Shown: positions 33,151-42,466, counted from the stretch's first letter. The stretch is 44,916 nt of DNA from CAZFAP01 sp964516325 (GCA_964516325.1 CAZFAP010000013.1:1-44916); one strand, 5' to 3'. Made by a program: numbers and translations. Notes: generated by a model from the sequence alone, not told the origin.

Positions 33151-33576
33151 GGCGTTTTTGGTTTTCCTCATCAAATCCGCGGAGCCACGCGTAGGACGCG
33201 CCCTCCCAAAGGGCACCCGCGGCGCGCTCTGAACTTTCTACGGCCAGACCAAAGACAGACGTTCACTACAATAGTTATTAGACGCGGAAAGCCCCGAAAA
33301 GTTCTCCTATTTTGCGTCGGCGAGACATTCAGTCATTGGGGGAGCGTTACTCGCAACTCCCCTGACCCCATGGGAGGCGAGGCAGGTAAGAAGGTCCCCA
33401 TCGGCGAGAGAACCTGGAGCAGAATGCCCAGCACCGCTGAGCTCGTCCTTGGACGGTCATCCACCGTCAATGCACCCACCGAGACAAAGCAGCGCAAACA
33501 CCCCAACCGCGAGCAAACGGACAATTCTCTTCACGGAATTCATTCAATGTGCCTTCATACCGGCTATGAGGGGTTG

Positions 33577-34884
33577 CTATTTCATTCTGAGCTTGAAGAA
33601 TCTCATACGCCCGACGGGGCTTTGAAGTGTCCAGGAAGTGCTGTCCCCTTGCGAGGGAAAAATGTCGCCTTCCTCCAACCATTCGCCGCCCAGAAGGTCA
33701 ACGGATGTCCAGACTGCGTAGACGTCATTGGGCTGGCTGCTCCAGGTGAGGCGAAGACTGCCATCCTGGTCGAACTCGGCCTGGCTGACCCCGAACGACC
33801 GAGAATTGTGCTCGTAAGCCCCCATGTCCACCGTCAAGGAACGCTCCCCGAAGGCGATTCGCAACTTCCGTTCCATGTCCAGGCCCGGCGGATGAAGGAC
33901 CGAGTTGTCGCCTGAATCAATGCAGGGGGACTCGGGCGAGAGCCGGTAATTGCCAGCACCTGGGTCGGAGAGGGCAGGCGGCTCGACAACGTTGCCGGTT
34001 CCGCCTTCGGACCAGTCCTGGACACAACTGAAGGAAGGGATGCTTGAGGCGTAAACCTGGTCGCCTCCAAGAAGCCCGTCATTTCCCCAGATGATGCAAT
34101 TGGCGATTGTCCCGTTGCAACTGTAAAAACCCCCGCCGTACTGCTTGGCAGTATTGCCATAGATGGTGTTGTTCAGGATGGAACCCTGGCAACGTGCGAG
34201 GCCGCCGCCGGTGGTGTCCGCGGAGTTGCCGACGATCACGTTACTTTGAATCACGCCGTCGCAGGAAACCATCGCTCCGCCCATGCAGCCGGAGTTGTTG
34301 ACGATAATATTGTTCTCGACTTTTCCCTCGCAGCCATACAGGCCGCCGCCGCCGTACGGTCAGCCCTTGTCCGCGCGGTTTTCGGTGATCACATTGTTGC
34401 GGATGGTGGCGAGGGTCTGGAGGTAAGGCGTGCCGCCGCAGACGCCTCCGCCATAATCGGCCTTGCCGTTCTGGATGGTGAAGCCGGAGAGAACGCAAGC
34501 CTCGGTCTCGGTTCCCGCAAAAGCCACGACTGAGCCTGCCTTGTTGCCGTCAATGATGGTGCTGGCGACAACGGACGGGTCAGAGGAATTCGTGCTGGTG
34601 AGCACGACGTTCTTGCCTTTGAACTTGACGTTCTCGACATAAGTCCCCGGCGCGACGATGACTGTATCGCCACCGGATGAGGCGTCCATCCCCTCCTGAA
34701 TCGTCTTGAATGCGCTCTGCCTGGACGTCCCGTCACCAGGGCTTGTGACCCCGGCGTCAACGTGCCAGTTTGCTGCAGCGGCGTAACCGGCCGATAGAAG
34801 AGCGTGAATCGCCACTGCGAAGAAAACGGCGGACTTCAAAAAGCGCACCACCGTATCGCGAACCGTCTTGTTCAACAGCGTCAT
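33577..34884 (-). CDS. right-handed beta-helix (pectate-lyase-like) secreted protein with in-frame UGA
   Basis: 435 residues if UGA 34360-34362 is read through; both halves are in one frame. The start is uncertain: ATG 34884 has AAAGGA too close, and TTG 34911 is the alternative. A signal peptide ends near Y-A-A-A-A. Then D-G-T-S-R-Q-S-A-F-K-T-I-Q-E-G and V-A-P-G-T-Y (family entry motif) lead into helix coils with repeated N-x-I-x-x-N-x-A-x-x-G-G-G, crossing the UGA (A-D-K-G-U-P-Y-G-G-G-G-L-Y-G-C). The end, F-K-L-R-M-K, belongs to a small C-terminal beta domain. The UGA may be Sec or a nonsense mutation. Confidence 0.65.
34330..34346 (-). promoter_or_regulatory. weak candidate SECIS hairpin (beta-helix protein)
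   Basis: GCGGCC-TGTAT-GGCTGC, 6 bp with one wobble pair, loop starting 20 nt after UGA 34360-34362. The region is GGC-rich, so chance pairing is likely enough to keep this tentative. Confidence 0.3.
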
Positions 34885-34955
34885 TCCTTTATCGCGGCCC
34901 GTTCGCCGCAATGAGTTCCGGGCAATAGCCCAAAGTTTACTTATCCGGTAAAATT

Positions 34956-34984
34956 ACTATAGCATCCCACCGACCAAATTTCAA
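34956..34984 (-). promoter_or_regulatory. sigma70-type promoter of the beta-helix gene
   Basis: TTGAAA (34979-34984), 17-base spacer, TATAGT (34956-34961), reading into the beta-helix gene 45-70 bases downstream. Confidence 0.7.
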
Positions 34985-35075
34985 CGGCTCAACGCAGCTT
35001 GGATGGCGACCTGCATGGACTGCCCTCTGTAACCTTTACAACGCTGTTTCCGCCTGAGAGAGTGCCGTTCGTGAC

Positions 35076-35573
35076 CTACTTCGGTTCGGGAAGGTCGAGG
35101 AAGGTCGCGCCGCAACTGCTGCATTCCTTTGCGTCGCGGGGAAGTATCTCACCGCACGAAGGGCAGTTTTTCAGGACCTCGCGAAGACCGAATCCGGGTC
35201 TCTTGGGCATGAGTCTCACAACCAGAAGGACGATTGCGGCGACGAGGAGAAAGAAGACCAGGTGAGCCAGGAAGTTGCCGATGCTGAATCGCGTCTGGCC
35301 TACTCGGATTTGAAGATTTCGCCAATCGCCCCGCGGTGAGATGAGACCAATGAGCGGCATCAGAAGGTCGAAGGCGAAGGATTTAATTAAGGAGCTGAGG
35401 GCGATTCCCGCGACGATGGCCATGACGAAAAGGGCGACAACTCCCCGGGCGAGCAACTTGGAGAACTTTTTGACCTTGTCAAGTTCTCCGCTCAGGAATT
35501 CCCGTGAGCCCAAGAAAATGCGTTCTAATGTTTTCTTGATGCGCCCCAAGGCGCTGCGGATTCGGCCTGCCAT
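35076..35573 (-). CDS. mscL: MscL-type mechanosensitive channel with C-terminal zinc ribbon
   Basis: 165 residues from ATG 35573 (GGGAGGTTAAC upstream). After a 35-residue basic N-terminus, F-S-K-L-L-A-R-G-V-V leads into TM1, then D-L-L-M-P-L-I-G-L-I, a short periplasmic loop, F-L-A-H-L-V-F-F-L and TM2, in the order seen in MscL. The C-terminus is replaced by a zinc ribbon C-P-S-C-G-x11-C-S-S-C-G. MscL releases solutes on hypo-osmotic shock. The TM1 gate region is more hydrophobic and less Gly-rich than in E. coli MscL, so it may be a divergent relative. Confidence 0.75.
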   Translation of the reverse strand: MAGRIRSALGRIKKTLERIFLGSREFLSGELDKVKKFSKLLARGVVALFVMAIVAGIALSSLIKSFAFDLLMPLIGLISPRGDWRNLQIRVGQTRFSIGNFLAHLVFFLLVAAIVLLVVRLMPKRPGFGLREVLKNCPSCGEILPRDAKECSSCGATFLDLPEPK

Positions 35574-35676
35574 GTTAACCTCCCGGCGACCCGAAAGCTG
35601 GTTTTCAAAACCCCATCGGAGACAATGGTTTCCGCCGCGCGACTTCCTCGCCACAAGCGACCGCGGCGGTGACGCC

Positions 35677-36243
35677 TCACGTCGTGTCGAGAAAGTTCTT
35701 CAGGATTCGTTTCCCCTCGGCAGTGAGGATAGATTCCGGGTGAAACTGGACGCCCCAGGTCGGGTGCTCGACGTGTGCGAGCCCCATGATCTCCTCCTGG
35801 TCGGTCCAGGCGGTTATGCGTAGAACGTCAGGAAGCCCAGAGCGGGAGACGAGGAGCGAATGATACCGCGTCGCCTCGAAAGGACTCGGAATGTCGCGGA
35901 AGATGCCGGACTTGTCATGGTAAATCATGGAGGTTTTTCCGTGCATGAGCCTTCCAGCACGGACGACTTTCCCGCCGAAGACTTCGCCGAGGCATTGGTG
36001 TCCGAGGCAGACGCCGAGAATCGAGACTTTGCCGCTGAAGTGGCGGATGACGTCGTTTGAGACCCCGGCTTCCTTCGGCGTGCACGGGCCGGGAGAGATG
36101 ACAATGCCTCTCGGTTTTAGCTCCTCGATCTCGGGGACGGCGACCCTGTCGTTCCGGAAGACGCGAAGGTCCGCCCCGAGCTCGCCGAGGTACTGGACGA
36201 GGTTGTAGGTGAAGGAATCGTAGTTGTCAATGACGACGATCAT
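35677..36243 (-). CDS. trpG: anthranilate synthase component II (glutamine amidotransferase)
   Basis: 188 residues, full length. Class I amidotransferase triad: nucleophile C79 in G-V-C-L-G-H-Q, and His/Glu in G-V-Q-F-H-P-E-S near residue 170. It supplies ammonia from glutamine to TrpE for anthranilate synthesis; PabA-type dual use is possible. It lies 90 bases downstream of trpE. Confidence 0.93.
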   Translation of the reverse strand: MIVVIDNYDSFTYNLVQYLGELGADLRVFRNDRVAVPEIEELKPRGIVISPGPCTPKEAGVSNDVIRHFSGKVSILGVCLGHQCLGEVFGGKVVRAGRLMHGKTSMIYHDKSGIFRDIPSPFEATRYHSLLVSRSGLPDVLRITAWTDQEEIMGLAHVEHPTWGVQFHPESILTAEGKRILKNFLDTT

Positions 36244-36333
36244 ACTATCAAGCTCTTGCCAGGGGCGAAATTGAGGACGCCGATTTCACGCCCTGTCGCC
36301 CCGCGCAGGATGCCCTCCGCTCCATTCTCGGGG

Positions 36334-37809
36334 CTATCCAAACGATTGTGCGAGGGCAACGGCTTTGACCATGCCCCTGGCTTTGTTTTCAGTCTCCTGA
36401 AATTCCTTCTCCGGGTCGGAATCGGCGACGATGCCCGCCCCGGCTTGCACGCAGCACTTATTCCCTTTCATCACGACGGTGCGAATGGTGATGGCGGAAT
36501 CGAGGTTGCCCGAAAAACTGAAATATCCGACGGCGCCGCCATAGGGTCCGCGTCTGGTCTTCTCAAGCTCCTTGATGATTTGCATGGCGCGGATTTTCGG
36601 CGCCCCGCTGAGCGTGCCCGCGGGGAAGGAAGATTTCAAAACGTCGAAGGCTGTGTAGCCTTTTCTCAGACGGCCCACCACGCCGGAAACAATGTGCATG
36701 ACGTGGGAGTATCTTTCGACGACCATCAATTCGGGGACTCTCACGCTCCCGAATTCGGCGACCCTCCCGACGTCGTTGCGGGCAAGGTCAACGAGCATAA
36801 TGTGCTCGGCACGCTCCTTCGGATCGGAAAGAAGTTCTTTCTCGAGGGCGAGGTCGGCTTCGGGCGTTTCGCCTCTCGGTCGAGTGCCAGCGATGGGGCG
36901 AGTTTCGATGACGCCGTCCTCGCACTTGACAAGGAGCTCCGGCGAAGAGCCGGCAATGGCGAGGTCGTCGAGCTTCAAGTAATACATGTAAGGAGATGGA
37001 TTGACTGCCCGCAGAGAGCGATACACGTCGAAGGGGCGGGCGGACGTGGTCATATCGAGTCTGCGGGAGACAACGACCTGAATGATGTCTCCCGCTCGGA
37101 TGTATTCCTTCGATTTGCGCACGGCATCTTTGAATTGCTGTTTGCTGAAGCGGCAGCGGACTTCGGGAAAATGAAGCGGACCGGAAGTGCTGACGGCGGA
37201 GGGCTGAAGAGGACGCGAGAGCATCCCAACGGCTCGGTCAATTCTGGCGATGGCTTCGCGGTACGCCTGAGCAGGGGAACCGTCAATGACAGCGTTGGAG
37301 ACGACTTTGAGGGTGCGATTCACGTGGTCGAAGATGAGGACAGTATCGGTGATAAGGAAATAAAGCTCGGGAAGGAGGAGATCGTCCTCGTTGCGCTGGG
37401 GAATGTCTTCGATGTACTGGATGGCATCGTAGGCGACGTACCCCACCGCGCCGCCGGTGAAGCGATGGAGCTCCGGCAATTCGACGGCTCTGTATTGCGA
37501 GATCAGCCGAGCAAGCTCGTCGAGGGGATTGCCCTCGATCGAATACTCCTTGGCGACACCGTCCTGGATTAAGGTTACTTGTTTCCCTTTCGATCGAAAG
37601 ATGACGCGAGGGTCGCTTCCGAGGAAGGAATATCTGCCGATGTTGCCGCCTGGCTCGACGCTTTCCAGAAGGAATCCGAAAGGACTGGTGTCAATTTTCC
37701 TGAAGGCGGAGACGGGGGTCTCCATATCCGCCAGAAACTCGCGATAGACCGGGATGAGATTTCCCTTTTCAGCGAGCTTCAAGAAAAGTTTCTCGTCGGG
37801 GGAATACAT
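36334..37809 (-). CDS. trpE: anthranilate synthase component I
   Basis: 491 residues, typical TrpE length. The N-terminal domain has the L-L-E-S-V segment of the tryptophan feedback site (F-G-F-L-L-E-S-V-E). The chorismate-binding domain has I-A-G-T-R-P-R-G, H-I-M-L-V-D-L-A-R-N-D, F-P-A-G-T-L-S-G-A-P-K and Q-A-G-A-G-I-V-A-D-S. With TrpG it makes anthranilate from chorismate. I saw no leader peptide upstream; the M16-like gene ends only 66 bases before it. The PabB alternative is less likely given the N-terminal motif. Confidence 0.93.
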   Translation of the reverse strand: MYSPDEKLFLKLAEKGNLIPVYREFLADMETPVSAFRKIDTSPFGFLLESVEPGGNIGRYSFLGSDPRVIFRSKGKQVTLIQDGVAKEYSIEGNPLDELARLISQYRAVELPELHRFTGGAVGYVAYDAIQYIEDIPQRNEDDLLLPELYFLITDTVLIFDHVNRTLKVVSNAVIDGSPAQAYREAIARIDRAVGMLSRPLQPSAVSTSGPLHFPEVRCRFSKQQFKDAVRKSKEYIRAGDIIQVVVSRRLDMTTSARPFDVYRSLRAVNPSPYMYYLKLDDLAIAGSSPELLVKCEDGVIETRPIAGTRPRGETPEADLALEKELLSDPKERAEHIMLVDLARNDVGRVAEFGSVRVPELMVVERYSHVMHIVSGVVGRLRKGYTAFDVLKSSFPAGTLSGAPKIRAMQIIKELEKTRRGPYGGAVGYFSFSGNLDSAITIRTVVMKGNKCCVQAGAGIVADSDPEKEFQETENKARGMVKAVALAQSFG

Positions 37810-37875
37810 CGGTCTAAATCTCGGACCGCCCTAATCTTTCGCCATAATCTTAAAATTTGTGCCGCACCTGCGCCT

Positions 37876-39354
37876 TCACTGGCCGGGGGGCACGGCCGCC
37901 GCATCACCTGGAGCCTGAGCGGAAAGCTCCGTGACGTTGAACTTACCCCAATTCTCGGGGAAACTGGTACGCGCTTCCTCGCTCCCCACAACGAGGAGCG
38001 TTATTTTCTCGGGGTGAATGTATTTCTTCGCGACGCCAAGGACATTGTCCGGCGTAACGGCGGCGATTTTCACGAGATACGTGTCGAGGTAGTCCATAGG
38101 AAGTCCTTCGTACTCGACGGAAACGAATCTCGCGACGATCTCTCGACTGGTGGCGAAGTTAAAGACGAAGCGATTGGAGATGGCATCCTTAGCCCGCTTG
38201 AATTCATCGGGCGGGACTTTCTCCGTCCGAATTCTCTCCAACTCGCCCACAATTTTCTCGACGGCTTGACAGGTCTGCGGATTCGCCGTGTCGAAATAGC
38301 ACATGAACATTCCCTTGTATCGCGGCATCTGGAAAACGGAACCGACGGAGTACGCAAGACCTGCCTTGGTCCGAACGTTCTCGACGAGGCGTGAGGTGAA
38401 ATCCTCGCCCAGGACGTGATTCATGACACTGACCGCGTAGAAATCCGGGTTAAGCCTCTCGATTCCCAGATGCCCGAACAAAACGCTCGATTGATTTATA
38501 TCCTTCTTGATATGGTTGAGTGACCGCTCGAATGTTTCGGGGATTTCGGGAACGCTCGGAAAATCTATCCGCTGCTTTTCCCAACCGGCGAATGCCTCCT
38601 GAAGCTTCTGGAGCATCTGCTCTTTCTGGAAGTCGCCCGACACGCCGAGGATCATGTTATTCGGATGAAAGAATTTCGCGTGGAAGGCGACGAGGTCGTC
38701 CCTCGTGATTTTCTCAATCGTACCCGGATAGCCCGTCACCCTTCTGGCGTAAGGATGCTCTTTGTAGATGAGCCTACGGAATTCTCTCCCGACAATTTCG
38801 TCGGGCAGGTCGTTTTCCCGACGGAACGATTCCATCAGCTCCTTTTTTCGCTGCTCGATTTTGTCCTGGGCGAAGACGGGGAATCTCAGAATGTCCGAGA
38901 AGATGCGGAGCGTGAAATCGAGGTCTTTCTTGAGGCAGAACATCGGGGCGGCACCTCTTTCTCTGTCAATGTCCACGCTGATGGAGGCAGCGACGTATTC
39001 GAGGGCTTTGTCCACCTCATCGCCGGTCATGTTTTTCGTGCCGCCGGTTCTCATGACATGACCGGTCAAGGCAGCGAGGCCCGCCTTTTCTGCCGGGACA
39101 TATATCTCGCCGGTTTTGATAGCAGACGTTATGCTAATGATCGGAAGAAGGTTGTCTTCGAGAGTATAGACGACCATTCCGTTGGGGAGAACCGTTCGGT
39201 CGCCTCTCGGAACTTGGAATTCAAGAGGAGGGAACCTGAGCGAGCGCGGATCAACGGATTGCTGCTGCGCCGGTTCGGACGCTTGCGAAACGCTGGCGCA
39301 AACAAACAGAAGGATTGGAACAATCGGGCTACGCAAACAGGAAACCTTCCTCAT
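37876..39354 (-). CDS. M16 family peptidase-like protein lacking the zinc motif
   Basis: 492 residues with a signal peptide (to V-S-Q-A-S). The two-lobed M16B layout is clear: L-P-N-G-M-V-V-Y in the first strand, then a second half with L-A-Y-S-V-G-S-V-F and P-P-D-E-F-K-R-A-K. Where active members have H-x-x-E-H this one has L-T-G-H-V-M-R-T-G-G-T, so it cannot bind zinc in the usual way. In bacterial M16B pairs one partner is active and the other lacks the motif but helps hold substrate. No active partner is next to it here. Confidence 0.85.
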   Translation of the reverse strand: MRKVSCLRSPIVPILLFVCASVSQASEPAQQQSVDPRSLRFPPLEFQVPRGDRTVLPNGMVVYTLEDNLLPIISITSAIKTGEIYVPAEKAGLAALTGHVMRTGGTKNMTGDEVDKALEYVAASISVDIDRERGAAPMFCLKKDLDFTLRIFSDILRFPVFAQDKIEQRKKELMESFRRENDLPDEIVGREFRRLIYKEHPYARRVTGYPGTIEKITRDDLVAFHAKFFHPNNMILGVSGDFQKEQMLQKLQEAFAGWEKQRIDFPSVPEIPETFERSLNHIKKDINQSSVLFGHLGIERLNPDFYAVSVMNHVLGEDFTSRLVENVRTKAGLAYSVGSVFQMPRYKGMFMCYFDTANPQTCQAVEKIVGELERIRTEKVPPDEFKRAKDAISNRFVFNFATSREIVARFVSVEYEGLPMDYLDTYLVKIAAVTPDNVLGVAKKYIHPEKITLLVVGSEEARTSFPENWGKFNVTELSAQAPGDAAAVPPGQ

Positions 39355-39660
39355 CGTACGTGTGGCTACAGTAGAGCAACTACTCGGCGCTCAAGGACGA
39401 TCACGCCATTGTGCAACCAAAGGGTATCAGAATCCGAAGCGGCAATTCAACGACTTTCAAACCAGAGCGAGCACAGAGGAGGGCGGTTGCTGCGGCAGCG
39501 ATTCGGCGCGATAACCTGGCCCCTGTGCGGTGCCCTCTTTCGTGCGCTCACGATCAGCGCGGCAGAGTGTCGGCCCCCTCACCTCGTCCTTCGCCGGCCC
39601 CCTTTCACCCCGGGCGACAGAAACGGCCGGTGGCGCCTGCCAGCTGGCCGGTTAAGGGCA
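39355..39660. other. intergenic gap without recognisable features
   Basis: 306 bases between the M16-like and secretin-related genes. I see no convincing gene, promoter or terminator. Confidence 0.5.
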
Positions 39661-41082
39661 TCACTTCCGCTCGGCGCTGGTCACCGAAACGATTGTCAAC
39701 AAGGTTTGCTGATTTTCCGGCCGAAACCAGGAAGGGAGAGCTTCATGCAGGAGGACCCGGATGATCCCCATGTTGCTGGCCGTGTTCGTAACGATCAGGG
39801 TACCGGTGTCCGCGTCATATACAACCCTGCTTCCTTGCGGCCAGGGAACTCCGCTCTCGAGCAGGGAATCCTTGATAGCTTCGGCGTTCCTGGGGTCGGG
39901 TTGCGAGGGTTCGCGGGAATCCCGGGGTCTCCTTCCCCCCGGCACCGAGGGGCCGACACCGCCCGGCACCCTTTCGATTTCAGCTCCATCGGGGAGGAAT
40001 CGGACGACCTCGCTCAGAAGAGGCTCGGAGGGCCCGTAATCCTCCGGGACGATAACTATGGCGATGTCCTCTGCAATGTACTTTAGTTTCTTCTGGTGGA
40101 GGAGGTGCCTGAGCACGTCCTTGAGCGGGGCGTTTTGTAGCCTGATCGTAATGCCTCCGTCAGACGGCTCAGACACCACCGGGTCTATGATTATGTTGAT
40201 GCCGGCCTCCCGAGAGACATACTCAACCACCTCTTTCAACCCAGCGTCCTGTACCTGGATTTCAGGCACCACCGTGTCGAGCTTCTTCAGCATTTCCTTT
40301 TTCTGCGGGCTGATTTCGCCATTTTTCGGGGCTTGCTCCGCAACGCGGGAAGCGAGAATGGCTTTGAGCAGGGGTTCCTTGAGGAGCAGGGATGAACCGT
40401 CTCGCAGCACAACGCTTGTCGTTTTCATGGAAGTGCTCAGCACTGGCTCGGTCAAATCTGTGTGCTCAATCTTCTTCGATCCGACCACGACGCTAACTTC
40501 GACCGTCGCGACGAGCGCAATCCGACTATCCATGACGGTTGGCTTGACTTTCACCCCCGCGACGAGCTTCTTGCCTTCGGGTTCTTCGGCCTTGCCCTTG
40601 CTGGGCTCGCCGCCGGGTGCCTTGCTGGCCTCTTTTTCGGCACCGGCGTCAGCCGCGGCCTGCGAGTCGCGCTTTATGAGGTGAAGAAGCTCTCCGCGCA
40701 AATGAAGCTGGACCTCCTTGCCCGCCGCGACCCTGGCGCCTGAGGACGCAACGATCCTTGCCCCGGGACTCTCCCTGACGGCGGTAAGCAACTTCTCTCT
40801 TTGCTGGCGAGTGAGGACCAGTTGCTCTCCTACCGGGTCGAGCCTGAATCCCACGACCTTAGCAATCTTTGCGGCAGCCCCCGAGCCCAGCTCAACAAGG
40901 ATCGCTTCCACTGAGACCTTGGGCTGAGAGGAGATATCCCCCTCGCCCACGGACCGTTCCGTCCCGGCAATTCCCTCCGGGCTGTCTTCCGAAGCCCCGG
41001 CGGGGACGCACAAGACAAATCCGGCTCCCAGCACCGTGACCGCCGCCAACCTGATCACCCGACACATTGCATCGCTTTTCAT
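39661..41082 (-). CDS. secretin-related exported protein, secretin-like domain before STN domain
   Basis: 473 residues from ATG 41082 (GGAGGGCGGG upstream) with a signal peptide ending near P-A-G-A-S. Residues about 35-245 include V-S-V-E-A-I-L-V-E-L, V-K-P-T-V-M-D-S-R-I-A-L and T-T-S-V-V-L-R-D-G-S, which resemble strands of the secretin core, broken by a Lys/Glu/Ala-rich insert. An STN/secretin short domain follows (I-Q-V-Q-D-A-G-L-K-E-V-V, A-P-L-K-D-V-L-R-H-L-L), and the end (D-A-D-T-G-T-L-I-V-T-N-T) matches an N1-type secretin domain. The domain order is the reverse of a true secretin, so pore formation is doubtful. Confidence 0.65.
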   Translation of the reverse strand: MKSDAMCRVIRLAAVTVLGAGFVLCVPAGASEDSPEGIAGTERSVGEGDISSQPKVSVEAILVELGSGAAAKIAKVVGFRLDPVGEQLVLTRQQREKLLTAVRESPGARIVASSGARVAAGKEVQLHLRGELLHLIKRDSQAAADAGAEKEASKAPGGEPSKGKAEEPEGKKLVAGVKVKPTVMDSRIALVATVEVSVVVGSKKIEHTDLTEPVLSTSMKTTSVVLRDGSSLLLKEPLLKAILASRVAEQAPKNGEISPQKKEMLKKLDTVVPEIQVQDAGLKEVVEYVSREAGINIIIDPVVSEPSDGGITIRLQNAPLKDVLRHLLHQKKLKYIAEDIAIVIVPEDYGPSEPLLSEVVRFLPDGAEIERVPGGVGPSVPGGRRPRDSREPSQPDPRNAEAIKDSLLESGVPWPQGSRVVYDADTGTLIVTNTASNMGIIRVLLHEALPSWFRPENQQTLLTIVSVTSAERK

Positions 41083-41263
41083 TTTTCCCGCCCTCCATCC
41101 ATTCCTTGGTTTCAACACGCTTTGACCCAAACGCAGCCACCACCCGGGCGATCGAAGCCAAACCGCCGCGCCAATCCCGGTCAGGGGGTTTGCCGCCCCG
41201 GCGCCCTGCCAGAATTTCCCTTCTCCCTCTTGTTCCCTCGGCCCCTGCCGCCCCGAACGTGGT

Positions 41264-42004
41264 TCACTTGACCACCGGGGAGGCGGCGGGGTCAAAGGGG
41301 TTGGTCCGCATCGCGAGGGAGAAGAGATAGGGATAATTGCGCTTCAAATGGCGCATATAATCGAGCCACTCGGATAGGAGATGAGTATAGACTCGCCTCA
41401 GGTCGCCGGAGAGATGGTCCAGGTCGCTATCGGGCAAGCCGGACAGGCTTTTTCTATTTGCCAGTTCTTCGGTCAGGTGAAAGACCGCCCAGAGAAGCTG
41501 CGTGAACGAGTCGTGTTCGAGGAGGTTGGGGTTCTCTAACAGCCGGAGCATGAAGTCCATCCTCGCAGTGAGGAATTGCTTGAGAGCATCCAAATCGCGT
41601 TTTCGAGCGTCCACCGGGTGCTCGTATTTCTTGAGCCGCTTTGAAACCTCGAGGAATTCCCTGTCGGTCCAATCCTTGCCGACGATGAGTTCTTTCCTGA
41701 TCTTCTCCAACTGGGAATCGAATGCGGAGGAGTAGCCGAGGAGTCCCGTTCCCACTTCGCTGAAAAACGCCCCGATGACCATGTTCAGCTTTTCGAGCAT
41801 GGCGCGCTTTTCCCTGTGGGTCAGAAGACGATGAATGATCAGCACAACAAGCAGGACATCAATGGGGATAAAGGCGATGTCGCCAATGAGATAGATGAAA
41901 ATGTGGCGGGGGTCCCTGTAGATGACAAAATGGATGATGTATAGAAGCGCCGACAATAAGATCAGCCCTATTCCCAGACGAACCTGCCAACTCAGCCGTT
42001 TCAT
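41264..42004 (-). CDS. conserved membrane protein of unknown function
   Basis: 246 residues with two hydrophobic segments at about 10-27 and 33-58, then a long, mostly helical charged cytoplasmic part (A-M-L-E-K-L-N-M-V-I-G-A-F-F-S-E-V-G to V-V-K). I recall similar uncharacterised proteins from archaea and deltaproteobacteria but no function. The ATG overlaps the end of the decayed hicA frame (ATGA). Confidence 0.75.
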   Translation of the reverse strand: MKRLSWQVRLGIGLILLSALLYIIHFVIYRDPRHIFIYLIGDIAFIPIDVLLVVLIIHRLLTHREKRAMLEKLNMVIGAFFSEVGTGLLGYSSAFDSQLEKIRKELIVGKDWTDREFLEVSKRLKKYEHPVDARKRDLDALKQFLTARMDFMLRLLENPNLLEHDSFTQLLWAVFHLTEELANRKSLSGLPDSDLDHLSGDLRRVYTHLLSEWLDYMRHLKRNYPYLFSLAMRTNPFDPAASPVVK

Positions 42005-42147
42005 TTTCTATTGTCTCTTCTTTTGTTGAATCCAAAGTTGCGTTCCGGGACGCACCCGATCGAGAACCGGTGTCCGCGGCGCCCCAAGGGCAGCGCTGGA
42101 GGGAGGCCGCAGACCTCGCGGCCGGACACCACGCGGAGTTTAGCCAT
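42001..42147 (-). pseudogene. decayed HicA toxin gene
   Basis: A 48-codon frame whose ATG overlaps the hicB stop (ATGGCTAA), as in real hicBA pairs. It begins M-A-K-L-R-V-V-S-G-R-E-V-C, a good match to the HicA N-terminus. The rest has lost the HicA core, including the G-S-H active-site segment, probably through frameshift. Confidence 0.5.
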
Positions 42148-42364
42148 GCACGACCTCGAACCGCGTGACGAAGACCTCTGAGTGAAGCCGCTCTTCAATC
42201 TCTTCTGGGCTGGCGGTCTCAAGGAAGAGTTCCACCGGTTCACGGAGATTAGCGAGCGCCTCCTCAACCGTGGTCGCCTGGCTCACCACGTCAAGCTCCG
42301 GACACAGAGCGACACAAGCGTCACCCTCCCGTTCAAGAACCGCCGTAACCGTGCGTTGATTCAT
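42140..42364 (-). CDS. hicB: HicB-like antitoxin (UPF0150 fold)
   Basis: 74 residues. The fold motif T-A-V-L-E-R-E-G-D-A-C-V-A-L-C-P-E-L-D-V-V-S-Q followed by T-V-E-E-A-L-A-N-L-R-E-P-V-E-L-F-L-E-T is the classical HicB N-terminal domain. There is no DNA-binding C-terminal domain, as in the short HicB group. It would neutralise a HicA RNA-degrading toxin, but the partner here looks dead. Confidence 0.8.
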   Translation of the reverse strand: MNQRTVTAVLEREGDACVALCPELDVVSQATTVEEALANLREPVELFLETASPEEIEERLHSEVFVTRFEVVHG

Positions 42365-42466
42365 TCGGCTCGCGTCCCTCTATGGCTTGGAGATATGGGT
42401 GCGCTCCTGAGGGCATGCCGCGCCTTATGTTCGCAGGTCTCCGCCGAAATATCAACGCAAGGCGAC

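Noticed and set aside
17051..34884. UGA reassigned to Trp or Gly (alternative genetic code)
   Set aside because: TGG is used normally for Trp, many genes end in UGA with overlapping starts, tRNA-Sec and SelA/B/D are present, and internal UGAs occur only at aligned positions with hairpins.
36256..37572. Long plus-strand open frame (438 codons)
   Set aside because: It is antisense to trpE, whose motifs are unmistakable; the translation has no recognisable family.
38665..40086. Long plus-strand open frame (473 codons)
   Set aside because: It lies antisense across the M16-like and secretin-related genes and shows no domain or ribosome site.
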